Assembly (NCBI GenBank): GCA_947579665.1
Contig: OX388350.1
Coordinates: 43,557,393-43,621,392 of the forward strand
Source: Sympetrum striolatum
Lineage: Eukaryota > Arthropoda > Insecta > Odonata > Libellulidae
Reading direction: 5' to 3'
Length of the DNA stretch: 64,000 nt
In this document: positions 13,001-26,341 of the stretch, piece by piece
Position numbering within the stretch: the stretch's first letter is position 1
Layout of the letters: each line of letters begins with the position of its first letter
Notes under the pieces: model-generated
What the model saw: only the letters and a program-made list of their open reading frames with translations
What the model was told of the DNA's origin: nothing
The model's database searches: none
Made by a program: the position numbers and the translations under genes

Positions 13001-16000
13001 CAAAAACTTTGTAACACGTAATAAAACTCAATGCCTTTTCATGCTGCCATATTCCAATCATAAACCTTTATAACTCTTCATAATTAATTAATTCCTCAGC
13101 TATGAATGTTTATGCCATTACAATGGCTATCATAAAATATTGCAACAAAATGATTATTTGAATTTACCAAAGGTAGACATTATTGAAAATTCTTTTTTTT
13201 GCAGAAATTTAGAATATAGATGAAAAGGTTATGCAAAATCTATATTAAACATGATCTGAGAGTTGAATGAATACCCTTCTTACAAAAACATCACAGAAAG
13301 AAAATGTGTTTAATAGTTATGCGACAAAAATCATTTATGATTGGAATGAAATAAATGTAAATAATTTACTGATTCAAGGATTTAAGAAAAACCAAACGTA
13401 TGTTATAAATGGAAAAAAGAGGAAAGCATAGCTTTAAATATCATATTTATGAGTTTATTTGAATACTTTATAAAAAGTTCCCCAATCTAAGTTATTTCTA
13501 GTAACTAAGAAAATATAAAGGACGGATATAGTAGCAAGTAAGAATTCATATAGGCTCCAAGAGTGTTAAACCTAAGTTAATATGTTTCCAAGCCTTACTT
13601 TAATTGTTACATTCCCGACAGAGGTAAGTTATGATAATAATATTAGGAAAAGTTTTATTTGACACCAGATGTCCACTGCAAAGCAACATGAAAATTCTTG
13701 TCTGCTTTTACCACAGACTTCAGTTCTAGAATTTTCAGAACCAAAAGTTCGTAGTATTAAAATTCTGATTGATGGAATAGGGTATCAAATCTATATGGCT
13801 CTTTTCTTCCAAATAAAAATTCTAATAATAAAAGATAAGCAATACAAGGAACATGATCGTTCAGTAAGAATCAAGATTGTGATTTTTTTTGCAAAATTGC
13901 ACAAATGACGAGCTCAAGACAGAATTCTCACCTTTGAAATTTGCAAACGAACAATAACGAGAACTACTACTGCATATCTAAGGGTAATTATAAAATGTGG
14001 AAAGGTAATGGTGATGTTTAAATAGTAATTTTGCAAATATGAGGATTGATGGGTAAAAACCCAGATTTTCCAAGTTTATTTTGCATTGCTAGTGGACACC
14101 CTGTGTCCTCCACATCTTTTATTGGAGTAAGATACATACGACAACGTTGTTCATCACTTCCATCAGCACAGTCATAGCGATTGTTGCAAACGAGATAATG
14201 AGGTACACATTCTCCAGAGCCACACCTGAACTCATTATGGCGGCAATCTATTCCAATTAATAAAATAAGTGAGAGAAATCTAAAGGTATTCTACTGGGAG
14301 GAAAATTGAAAAACTACCAAACTACTGGAAGTAACTACTAAGACTACTGGAAGGTAAATATAATTAACTACTAATAACAAAAAGTAAGCTACCTTTATAC
14401 TTGAAAAAGCAAAAATCCAACTGAAAATAAATCTCCAAATTAAAAAATAACCAAAATGATAAGCAACTAAGATTCCCTCATATTTAAATGGTATTTGATT
14501 ATGTGAATCACGTGAAAATACCTCAAGTAGAAAATCAGAGAAATGAGGAGTCAATTATGCAGAATTAGAGAGTTGAAATATTATTAGTAAGCACCTCAGC
14601 TTAGAAGATGAAAAGATTGTTTTTATAAATTCCATAAAATGAAGATCCTTCAATGATGACCTACCAAATGAGGCAATGATATGAAATGTAAAACAAGAGC
14701 TGAATTAACTGGTCTATGGACACCAGTGGGTAAAAGATAAAACGGATGGAAAATTTGACCTTTTTTGATTTAAAAGTAATTCAAAAACATCATGTCCTAA
14801 TTTTATATGAGGGCACTGAAAATTATTAACAATAACTATGCAAGTAACTTATGAATCATCAAAAGATTGAGCTACATTGGAAGATGAATACAAAACACAA
14901 ATTCTACATCAAGAAGGTTTTTCTAGCCTTTTTCATTTAACTAAATTTTTTATGTATTACTTATTAATTAATATTTTCTTCATTTTGTGATTCTCAGGTT
15001 GAAATAGAGATGATTATATAAAATATAAGTATGACATTTTCTTAAAACAATTACCTAATTATATCAACTTTGACGCTGTCCTTAGAAATTCTACATTCAG
15101 ATCATACTTTCTTAACTCATTATTACAATAAGATATTGGTATATGAATAATGACTGAATACTTTCTGGATAAAATAAGAAAGAGAAACGCATGCCATATC
15201 CTTTTAAATTCATTCATGGTATCTCAAGCTCAATTTTCCATGCACATTCGGTTTAAGAATGTAAAGGAGGCACAAAATAATTCAGAGATCAGTGCAAAAG
15301 TAAAAGCTCAATAGAAACTGTAAAAAGACTCAAAAAGATATTTAATGCAAAAGTGTAAAGTTGGTGAACTGTTACTGAGTTATGCAAAAGTCTAACCGAG
15401 ACAATTCTGCTCATCTGAGAAGTCTCGACAGTCATATAAACCATCACAGCGATGTTTGAGATCAATACACAGTCCTTCACCACACATGAACTCATTAGGT
15501 AAGCAGTTACCTTGCTCTCCTGCAAATTACAAAGCAGTGGCAGTTAAGAACGCTTGGTAATGATTATAAGAACTTTTGAAAACAATGAAGCTTTTGGATG
15601 GGAAAATTATGCATTAGAGATTGAAAATTAGTTTTAGCAAAATAAGGATCAATAGAAAGATGGAAGGAGAGTAATACTTCCAGAGTTAATGCTACAAAAA
15701 ATTATGATTTATTAATACATGATATTAAAAGAATTAAGACTGAAATTTTCTTCCATGACTACCTCATCACAAAGTCTGTCAATGATCCTTAAAGCAAAAT
15801 GAAGAATGATCGAGGAAATGAGTACAGAGTGGAAATTGGAAGCTCTCTGAAACATTCCCTCAATATATTCAACTAATTACTAAACTGAAAATAAAAAAAA
15901 ATACATCATACAAAATTGGATGAAATAGTTATCAGAGCTTTTGATTCTCTATTATGTTTCTTGACAGCATAGAAATTATCTTCAAATTTATGCATGAGAA

Positions 16001-19000
16001 GTTTGATTGCAACAAAGAATTTCATAAAAATTCTAATAATTTACGTTTGACAGGTTCAAACATGGTTTTAGATGAGTTATCCTGAAATTTGGAAGTTGAC
16101 AAAATTACTTAAAGCTAAAGAAAACACAATTTGGAGAAAAGCATCTGAGAAAAGATATTAGCCTGTTAAAGATAATAAAATAAAAGAAATAAGAATATTG
16201 CAGAACATAAAGACGGGATACTATTAGAGCTGGGGGTGCTATCTAATAAATCTGGATTTTCTAATCTATCATCTAGTACTCATACAATGATAGTGTTTGC
16301 TTTCATAGCAATTGCTTTATTTTTCTATTTTCTACCTCCTTTAAAGAATTTCTAAAATATTTGAAGAAAAAATATATGGTTTCAAGTTAAAAAGCCACAA
16401 GTAATTTAAAATAATTTCTTTTATTTACTGAACATAATCATTTGGATTTGAGAAACAACTACATCTAGGATTGAATAAACAAATGAGTTATTAACTTATT
16501 TAATAATGGCTAGTGCAATTTCTAAGTCCAACCAAATCTAGTTGAATATTAGCACGTTTCAGTCCGTCTATTAATGCCATTCTCATTTCAAATAAAAAAA
16601 TGTCACACATCTTCAATTGTAAAAATATATATGGAACTTTATGACTCAATATCAAACATCTGAATCAGAATGATTCAAATAATTCAGCAGATAATGCAAA
16701 GTTTATAATTATTAAAATGAATCAAAAGATACAATATAAAATGGAAATAAAAATCATAAACATTTTAAGCCCTGTTGCTAAGTAATTATAAGTTAGAACA
16801 TTAGAATTTAGAAGACAAGGAAGTACCTTTTCACAGAAAAGAAAGTAAAATTACCATTAATCCAAATTTTAGTATTCAAATTCAATAAAAGGTGTTTTTT
16901 GTTTAAAAATATCATAATAATAAATCAATAGTTATCTAAAGCATAGGTTTCCAAACTTTTTTTCTCATGGACCCTTTTTAATTTTAAATGGACATCATAG
17001 CTAGCCATATATTGAATTTTTGTGTTAGAAAGCAATGTTTGGTTTACATTTGAATATATCATCTTTTAAAATGTGATCTGTGGCTTCTAAAAGATCTAAA
17101 ACAAAAAATTGAAAAAATCTTGGAACCCCATATTTTTCCCCTATAAATTTATGTGGACCCCTGTGGGTCAATGTGGACCACTCTGGGAACCTATGATCTA
17201 AAGTGTCACTTATTTCAATATATCAAAGGAAGAACTATTTATCAAGACATGATTGTGGCACTGCAAAGTGGTATACAACAGATATATATTTGTAGCATTC
17301 TTCCGGTGCAATAGAAATATATGAAAGCATACTTCCATTTAGAGTAATATAATTAATTTTAATATAGATCATTTAAAGAGATATAAAACAGTATGGTTGA
17401 AATTAAAATATATTTTGATATTCAGTTTCAATGCAAGAAATATTTAAATTTTCTATTGCTTGAATAAAAAAAATATTGATCTGTGTTTAATTTTATAAAA
17501 GGTCTCTAAAGAATGCAATTTTCTCCTTGCTCTATCCAATTTGAAAATGAAAAACTGCCTTAAGTTTGAAGATTATTACCCTAAACTGCACCACAGCTAA
17601 AAATAAGAAAATGAAAATTCGATAATCAGGATTCTTACCACATCCTTCCTCATCAGATCCATCCGCACAATCTGTTCTCCTGTCACATCGCCTTCTACCA
17701 TCAATACAAGACCCATCTCTGCAGGTAAATTCAGACGAAGTGCAAGGTTCTACAAATGAATTGATAAAACATCTAGTTATATCAATAAACTCGTTAAGGG
17801 GTGAAATTTGTCTTTTGCATAGATCATGTATCTTCTTATTTAATATCAGCTAGTTTAAAAAAAATTATTTATGTGCCTCAAATTTAGTTTGATACATTTA
17901 TTTTAAATAACACCTTTGCGGGTTGGTGACACTGATAATGATTATTTTACTATTTTAAAAATGATGCTTATCAATTTGCCAAGGTAGAAAACCACTAAAC
18001 AGAAAGTTAAAAAACATTTCGAAAATTTATTTTGCCCTATATTTTGAATTACATCCCAAAGGAGAGTATTCAATATTAATTATTTTCCTACAGATGGCAT
18101 TTAAAACATTGTGTAATTTTGCTACATGAAATCTTAACAATCAACTCTCTACATGTTTCAAAAGTTTGAAACTCTTACATAGATTTTCAACAGGAAAAAG
18201 TATCTTTTGTATAAGTAAGGGCAATTTTGGTACATTTTTGAACATTTTAATAAATTAATAGAATATGGCAATACAATAAAAGAGCCATATTAGTTTTTTA
18301 AAAGAATTATTTATGAACTATGATAAATTGAATTGATTGATTTACAATTCAAAGGGGTTAAAACAATTAAGAGAATTTTAGGGTCAAATTGACCCCACAC
18401 AAGTTATTAAGTAACTTTTTTTGTATGCGACTAACTAAGGGTTAATAAGATCTACAAAAAAACTGTTTTAAAAATCATGTTACGCCAGTAAAGTTCATGA
18501 ATAAGGTGAAACTGGTCGATTGTCAGGATTCTTACCACAACCCTCCTCATCAGATCCATCAGCACAATCTGTTCGCCTGTCGCATTGTCTTCTAACATCA
18601 ATACAAGAACCATCTCTGCAGGTAAATTCAGCCGAAGAGCAAGGTGCTACAAAGAAATTGATAAAAAATCAGGTCATGTCAATAGACTCGTAAAAACTAG
18701 AAGGACAGGAGTTTTGCTCTACCTAGAAAGACGGTAAGTGGTCATGTGAACACTTTGCTTCTCAATACATATTTTATTGCTTCCTTTCATTTTGGAGTAG
18801 TTTAATTATTTTAGGGAAGTCTATACAATTATAGCAACATTAAATTACTGTTTATCCATTGATCGATTGTTTGTAAATAAGTTTCTAGATATAGCAAAGA
18901 GTTTATTATTTTCACTAAATAGGGCTTTGAATAATAATCACGCTCTACTCAAGTTCCTTTGAAACATCATTTATATATTATAATTGATATGAGAAGGCGT

Positions 19001-22000
19001 GACTTCGTGGAAAGCCTTTGCAGAATGAAAACACTTTGTACTTTTCCACAGAAAATTTATTAGCTGAAGATGTAAGCTCGCTTATGAAATCAGTCGCAAA
19101 ATAAATTTTCTGTGGAAAAGTACGAAGTGTTTTCATTCTGCATCATTTATATGGTTATTAATTCGATAAATTATTCAAATAAAGCTTTTATTCTCTAAGA
19201 TTTATTCCCATCACTTGTGGGGTTGGCTGATGAATGATGATGGTTGGGTGTTGATGAGGATGAGGTTGGTTTTTGGCAATGATATGACTTTTACGACCAG
19301 ATGTCCTTCCTGCCATCAACGGGAAAGAACGGCAAAGTCAGACAAATACACACAAACATTCCCTGATCAGAAAAATCCTGATGAGCCGGAATCGGAAAAA
19401 AGTGTAAATATTAGATTGAAAATAGAAAGTGGTCAAATGACCACCAGCCTTCCTTGTATAGTCATTCACCATCATGAAGGCACAGATTCTCCTCATTTAA
19501 AATGCATAGGCCCATGTATTTGAAATGGGAGAAATTCACACAAGGTTGCAAAATTTATTGGAATTTGTTCATATGGAATTTGGGATGGTATCACACAAAG
19601 AAGTCCAAAAAAATGAAAAATATTCAACTTAAAAAATATTGAAGTAAAATTCTGAGAAGAGATCAAATGACCTCCACTGTCCTTCTAGTGTTAAATAACG
19701 TGAGATTTGTCTTTTGCAGACATTATGTATTTTCTTTCTTTTCTTGTACCTTCCTTAATAATTTTCCTTCCAACTCCAACATCCATACCCATTATACTCA
19801 TCAAAATAATGATATTCACCTTTGTGACCTCTCACCCTCTCCCTTAAAGCCCCTCAACACTCAAACTCTCTCATTTACAACAAACTTCCTGCAACCATCA
19901 ATGACTGCTTGTTACCAAATCTTTTAAAAACAAAGTCATTAGGCTCCTTACACAAAAGGCCTATTACAGTATCCAAGAATATCTTGGTTCTCTTTCTTTT
20001 ATTTAAATTCTATCTTATGAGTACTTAATTTGTCTTAGTAACCTTTCCCTCCTTTTCCACTTCCTTTAATAACTTTTTTATGTATTCTTAATATATTATG
20101 TGATTTTATTTCAATTGTGATTGTGCTTTTATTGTGTTTCCTGCTTGTTTGACAATGCCTATACTACTTTGTAGTCCTTGGTTTAATAAATTTGAATTTG
20201 AATACCTGTATGACTGCATTCGCGTTCATCGTAGCCATCGGGACAATCTCGGAATCTGTCACATCGCTTGGAGTTGTGAACACAGGTTACTCTATCTGGA
20301 CAGAGGAATTCATTCTCTGTACACTGACCTGAAAAGATAAATTTTTGTTAAAGAAAATAAAAATATCGATGCTGATAGTTTGAAAATTTCTATTTGCTGC
20401 AAAATTTACTGAAAGAGTACTAAAAAAATAAATTTCATAATAAAATCTTGAAAATTGGTTTTCTCATTGGATTCGCCATTAAGCTTCATTGAGTTATTAG
20501 ATGGTTCAGTAATTATTATCATAAATTTCACACTCACTATTTTTATAAAAAATCAGCAATTACTGTGAATCCATTTAGAAAATATACGCAATAGAGTGTA
20601 TAGCAATTGTTTTCAATCACTTATTAATGAGCATAATCTTTTCTGGATCAGGATGCATTTGCACCATACACTTACAGGACAAAACGATGAAGCAATTATA
20701 AAAGACAAACATGGGATATGTTTAAGTCATAACAAAGAACAGTGAATGCAGTTGTAATTCTTTGAGATCTCCTAGAAGTTTAAAGAGTAAATTACGTATT
20801 ATACAAAATTCATGAATTTCCTCATTTGCTATCTAAAAGATAAGTGTAAGCAAGTACATATTCTGAAATCTACACAATGCTAAGCCAACACCTCATAACA
20901 CATTCCAAAGAGAAAACAAGATTTCTTCTACATGAAAGAAATCAAGAGTAGCATTGAAAACTCAAATGTCATTCATGGTACCACTTGTTATAAAATTAGT
21001 AATAAGGATGGTATGAAATATGATGGTTAAGATATTTGGCCTTAATGAGCACTACTAAACTATTATGCAATTGAAAATTTCCAGCTTTCAACTTTTCTGC
21101 AATTCCCTAACCTTGGATCTAAGATAAATTCAGGTTTAAACTAGATGGATTCTCAAGTATAAAATATAGAAGCATCACCTCAAACAGTAATACTACAACA
21201 GAGGACAATTAAAGCAACTACTTTCAACTGAAGTTGCATGTAAACAGCTCAAGCAATTGTATTAATTGTATAAGTTAGAATCAGTATGCATGCTGGTATA
21301 TTCCAGTATCCTGGGAATTACTATTTCAGTAATAAAAACCCACAGCCATCTTTCAGTATTTTACATAAAATTCTTTACTAAGTTAATACACAAGAATGTG
21401 TTATGAATATGGGAATATATGATGCACGATTTTTGAAAACACTGAACTAAGAGTGCTGAAATTTTTAACCATTCTTGATTTCAATGTATCAATTTTTTCT
21501 ATCACAATTATTTAGCATCTTCATCTTCCAGTGATTATCACATATGCAACACTAACAGGGGATTAAATCAACCTGATCATATACCTTGTCATTTTCCTTT
21601 AATTATAATTGCAAGTTGATGATTTCTTTAACTTTTAGCCCAAATCAATTGCTGTTAAATGATGAAAGGCATTGCAAAGAAGTAAAATGTACATACATCA
21701 CAAGCACAAACAATGGAAACAAACAAAAATTTACAATTATTTTATGAAAAAAGGTTACATTTTATTTGAATAGCATAAGCACAACTATTGACAATGCTGA
21801 GTGATTCAATGAAGTACATAAACACTGTTTCATTAAGATTCCTAACTTTTCTTGGAGTAGACAAGAATTAATTTATATTCCTTTTGGGGAAAGGGATGTG
21901 AAAGTGACTTCAAAGAGAAAGAGAGCTTTTTCATTGAAGACACTATTCAATAAATTAATGGTAAGGTAAAACAAAACAATTTAGGACATTTAGGCAAAAG

Positions 22001-25000
22001 AGACATCTAATACCATATATAAAACTCCTGAATGACGAAGAACTTACACAAGCTGAAAACCACTGACATAAAAGGGTTATCCATTTTTAGAGAATTTAAT
22101 GAATCTTTCCCCTTAATCTCTCTGAAGCATCAATTTTGGTTTAAATAGTGGGGTACCTTCATGTCAAATCTCTTTACTTTGGTGGATAGAGAATTTTAAT
22201 TTTTGATCCCTCTTGTGATTACTTGTCTTTGATGTTATTGTTATGTTATTTGGAGCCCTGGCAAAGTTTGATCACTACCATTGCACTTGGATAACTATTG
22301 TTATTAAATGACAGACTTCATACAAGACGCATCTAAACTTTAAAATAAAGCAAATTATATTCCTTGTTTTCAAATCTTCTGAAAGTCATTATAGAATAAG
22401 CAAATGACATGTAATATAATCTTAGGAGTTATTAGTGCCTTCTATAGTGTTAGAGCAGAACATAAAACGTCTAAGCACATGATAGGAATCTGATGAGCAG
22501 CCATTGAAAGGATTGGAATGTTAACTTGAGAACATTTAGAATTTCCATTTATTAAAACTTGTTAACAAACCTGGATATTGACAACTTTGTTCGTCCCATC
22601 CATCTGGGCAATCCCACTCCCTGTCACAATATTTATTTCTTGCCACACATGTCCTTCGGTCTGGACATACAAACTCATTTGATGTGCAAATACCTAATAT
22701 TGTTAGTTATCAAGTCAAAAGGTAATAATTAATTCACAAAAAATGCCATAACCATTATTATACAATACTAATATTAAAGAAGGATAGTACAAAAGAAGAA
22801 TATTATATCTATATGTATGTATATAAGAAAATAAAAACATCAAATTTTAGTTCTAAAATTATTAAAATATGTTTCTGAACTGAAACTAAAAACTGTCTGT
22901 TAACTGAAAAGAGAAGGTTTGTTAATATCTGATTCAAAAACTATTAAATATAAAATCATGCATATAAAATATTTGTTTACAAAAAATAATACAATATAGT
23001 TAAAAGGGAGGCAACAAAAAGTAATAACATGTTTGCAGTACATCTCAAAACAGCATTTGTTGGCTACATATTTTTACCCAGAACTAGATCATATTCCATA
23101 GAATTGAATCATTCTGCAGATGGCAATGGAGTAAATGTAATGATCCATTCCACTGTTCCTTTTATCGGATGTATGAACTTTTTTTAGGTATTGGAATGAA
23201 TTTTGCCTAGATGCTGATTATTAAAGCCAAGGGCGTCGCCAGCCACTGGGCTAGGGGGGGGCAAGCTGCCAGATAAAATGAAAAATGCCTAACTTACAGG
23301 GGCTAGTTTATTCATGCCCGCTTCTTAAAACAAATATGTCAAATCTTCCAAAAACTTAATGTATTGAAAACTAGAGGAGTTTAACGCTTATATGGCCAAC
23401 TCATTACACTTTCCAAGATAGTAGTTTACGTAAGCAAACTATTGGAAACTTATCATAAGTTTTGTTTGGATTTCTAGTTTGGTTACGTCCAATTTCTATT
23501 AAAAATTAATTTTTTTCGATGCTTAAGTATTTTGATACTTCCCGAGTCTTTGAGAGTTATTTCTTCCAAGAGGTTCCCAAGCGTGAAAAGGAAAAAATAG
23601 TTACGGTTATTTGACAAGCGATATAAAACGTCTCAATAAATCACCACATTGGTGCACCCATCCTTATTTGAACATCTTTCGTTATTAGACTATATCGTTA
23701 GCAGCTTTCTTAGGAATGACTTGATCCGTTGCTTTTAAAATTACCTCCTCTTCTAAGAAACAAAAAATCATTTATATCAGATGAAATTTTCTGGTAGCCT
23801 TACAATTAAGCCTGATTTCGTTATTTATGTATTAGCCAAGTTTTCAATTGAATGCGTCACATACCGTAAAAATTCGGCTGCATTAAAAAATTCTGTAGAC
23901 TCTTGATTATAGTTGATATTATAATTGAATTTGCAGAAATCAAGTTATATACCAAGGTGAAAAAAATGAAGACGTCAACTTACAATTATTTAGACTAAGT
24001 AATAGGTGGTTTAACCAGCAGAGAGGTGATGCAAAATCCAGTCTTACGCACTGAGTGTTCAAAGGAAACAAAAGCTTCCACGAATTGAAATTTTGAATGG
24101 GCATTGCATAACCAGATATGAGATTCGTGGGATTCTATCACAAGAGAAAAAATTGGCTGCATCGAAAAGGAAGCTGAAGAATTTAAGTCACGGTTTTAAC
24201 CGTTTCCCAAATTTATTTCAAGTCATCAAGTCACAGTTCCGATAAATATGTGCGTAACTTACGCGCACAATACCTTTCAGCTAACTGATTTGCTTCCAAA
24301 ATGGTATATTATTAATAATATCATCGAAAATTAATTTTCACTGATATTGTACAGTATTGCTCCAATACTTTTACAAATTTCTACGGAAACCCGGTTATTG
24401 AATTATTTTCGTAACTATACAGCAAATTAAAGGGTAATTATAAAATAAGGATCAGTATATTTTATATCATCCCGAGTAATGAAGAGTCAGTGTACATGTC
24501 ATACTGTACAGACTTTCAATCGTCCAGAATGCTTAACAAAGGAACCAGATCCTTTGGAATTGTCGCTAAACTCATCTTGAGATGTGCCCTCCGATAACAG
24601 CCCTAAAATAATACAATCCTAATTTATGCAACTAATAATGGCCATTTTACAAAAAACTACATAGACATTAACTTACGTTTTCCCGATAGAGGCCTCGAGC
24701 TATTAGCGGACTGTGAAAAAATTTTCGGATGTCCATCTGTATCTTATGGAATCCAAACTAAACTCTCCTTCGAACTGTTCCCTGTAAATTTCTCAAATTC
24801 ACTATTCAAGAGCCTAGCTTTGCATTCACACCCTCAAAACAGTCACATGCAACAGATCTAACTGAGCGTTTTATCAACCTGTTTGTCTCTCAAACGTAAT
24901 CTTAATCTCTGTTTTCAGGGTGTAATTTTCGAATTACTTCTCGAATGTTCCCTTGTGATTTTGCGAGGAGTAAACGAATCAGCACTTTCGAATTCTTCTC

Positions 25001-26302
25001 ATGGGAATCTTATCTTATGGTGTGAGTCATCTAACAAAAGGATATGGTTAAGAAGTGCATGCGTTGAACATTGTGTACGAAACACTCGTAGCGTTCCATC
25101 GATATCGATGTCGGCTCTAGGCCTGCTCTGCTACCGAAAACATCAACTTAGCTGTAATCGGAGCCATATTTACTGACATGCAAAGCTTTCGCTGAATTTA
25201 TCAAGCAAATGATTGGGGTTTTGTACTCTTCAGCAGAAAAAAGCACAGAGCTAGGACTTGACTCTTGGGGGGGGGGGTTTGAACCCCTAAACTTCCCCCC
25301 CTCGCTGCGCCACTGCTTGGGCCTATTTGCAAAATACTCACCGCAAAACTTTCTTATGTCCATTTTGAAGGGAAAACGAAAAAAAACTGAATCCTTTGTC
25401 TTCTGCGGGCGATTGTCGGACGATACTCTAGGAAGTTTGAGAGAGAGGACATAATCGCATAACCTCGCGCTCTGATCGCATCGAGAGGCAGTTCTAACTA
25501 CATTGTTCACCCTGTAACCGAACTTTTCTTCTTTTGGGAAGGAAGGGGCGAAGGAAAGGAGGGATGGCTGTTGACTCTGCTGCAAAGAATTCTTGAAACA
25601 TTTGTGCTGCGCTGGAGGTATAAATGAATTTCCTACGAGGAAGGACGTTTCCAATCACTGGTGTTTACACGTGCCAACACTTGACTTTGTTTCGGGTCTA
25701 AATTCTTTTCAAATACGCTTGTGCCTAAAAATTGTTTCTGCAACACATCCCGAACCAAAATACGAATGGGTCTCCAGGGGGGGGCAGCTGCCCCCCCCTG
25801 GCGACGCCCATGATTAAAGCCATATAGGCTTACCGACCCCCAGTCATGAGATTCTGTAAGATTTACAGAAATACATATAATCCTACAGGGAATTAACAAC
25901 AGATACTCAACCAACTGGGTAATCTTTAAGTCCTAAAAGACCTAAGAGCTTTTGTTTTTCAAAAGTAAAAAGAAAATTGTGCTTAAATATTACTGTTGTC
26001 GGTTGTACTTTGAACTTGTTTGGAAACTACCATATAATCTAAAATGTATGATGTAAGAATTATCATAATTTTCCAGCATTGAATTTTATGGAAAAAATAA
26101 ATGTAAATCAAAGAGATGTTATCATTTTGATTTAGTAATTGAAGTTACTCAGCAATACCTCATTAAATTTTCAAGGAAATTAAAATAATACCAATTTGTA
26201 GTTAAAATTACTTCCTTTTCAGCCTCAGTGCATTTAATTGCACTTAGGTTGTGATAGAATTTTTTAATTAGGTTGCAGGAGTTTCATTGGAAGAAACATG
26301 TT

Positions 26303-26341
<39 letters not shown>

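Noticed and set aside
19215..19523. 102-codon plus-strand frame with RCPSCHQRE
   Set aside because: Inside the piggyBac-like element. One CxxC is not enough to claim a transposase Cys-rich domain.
25148..25654. 168-codon minus-strand frame as a possible host gene
   Set aside because: Lies wholly inside the hAT-like element. The MDIRKF start is of transposase type and the rest reads through another repeat end.
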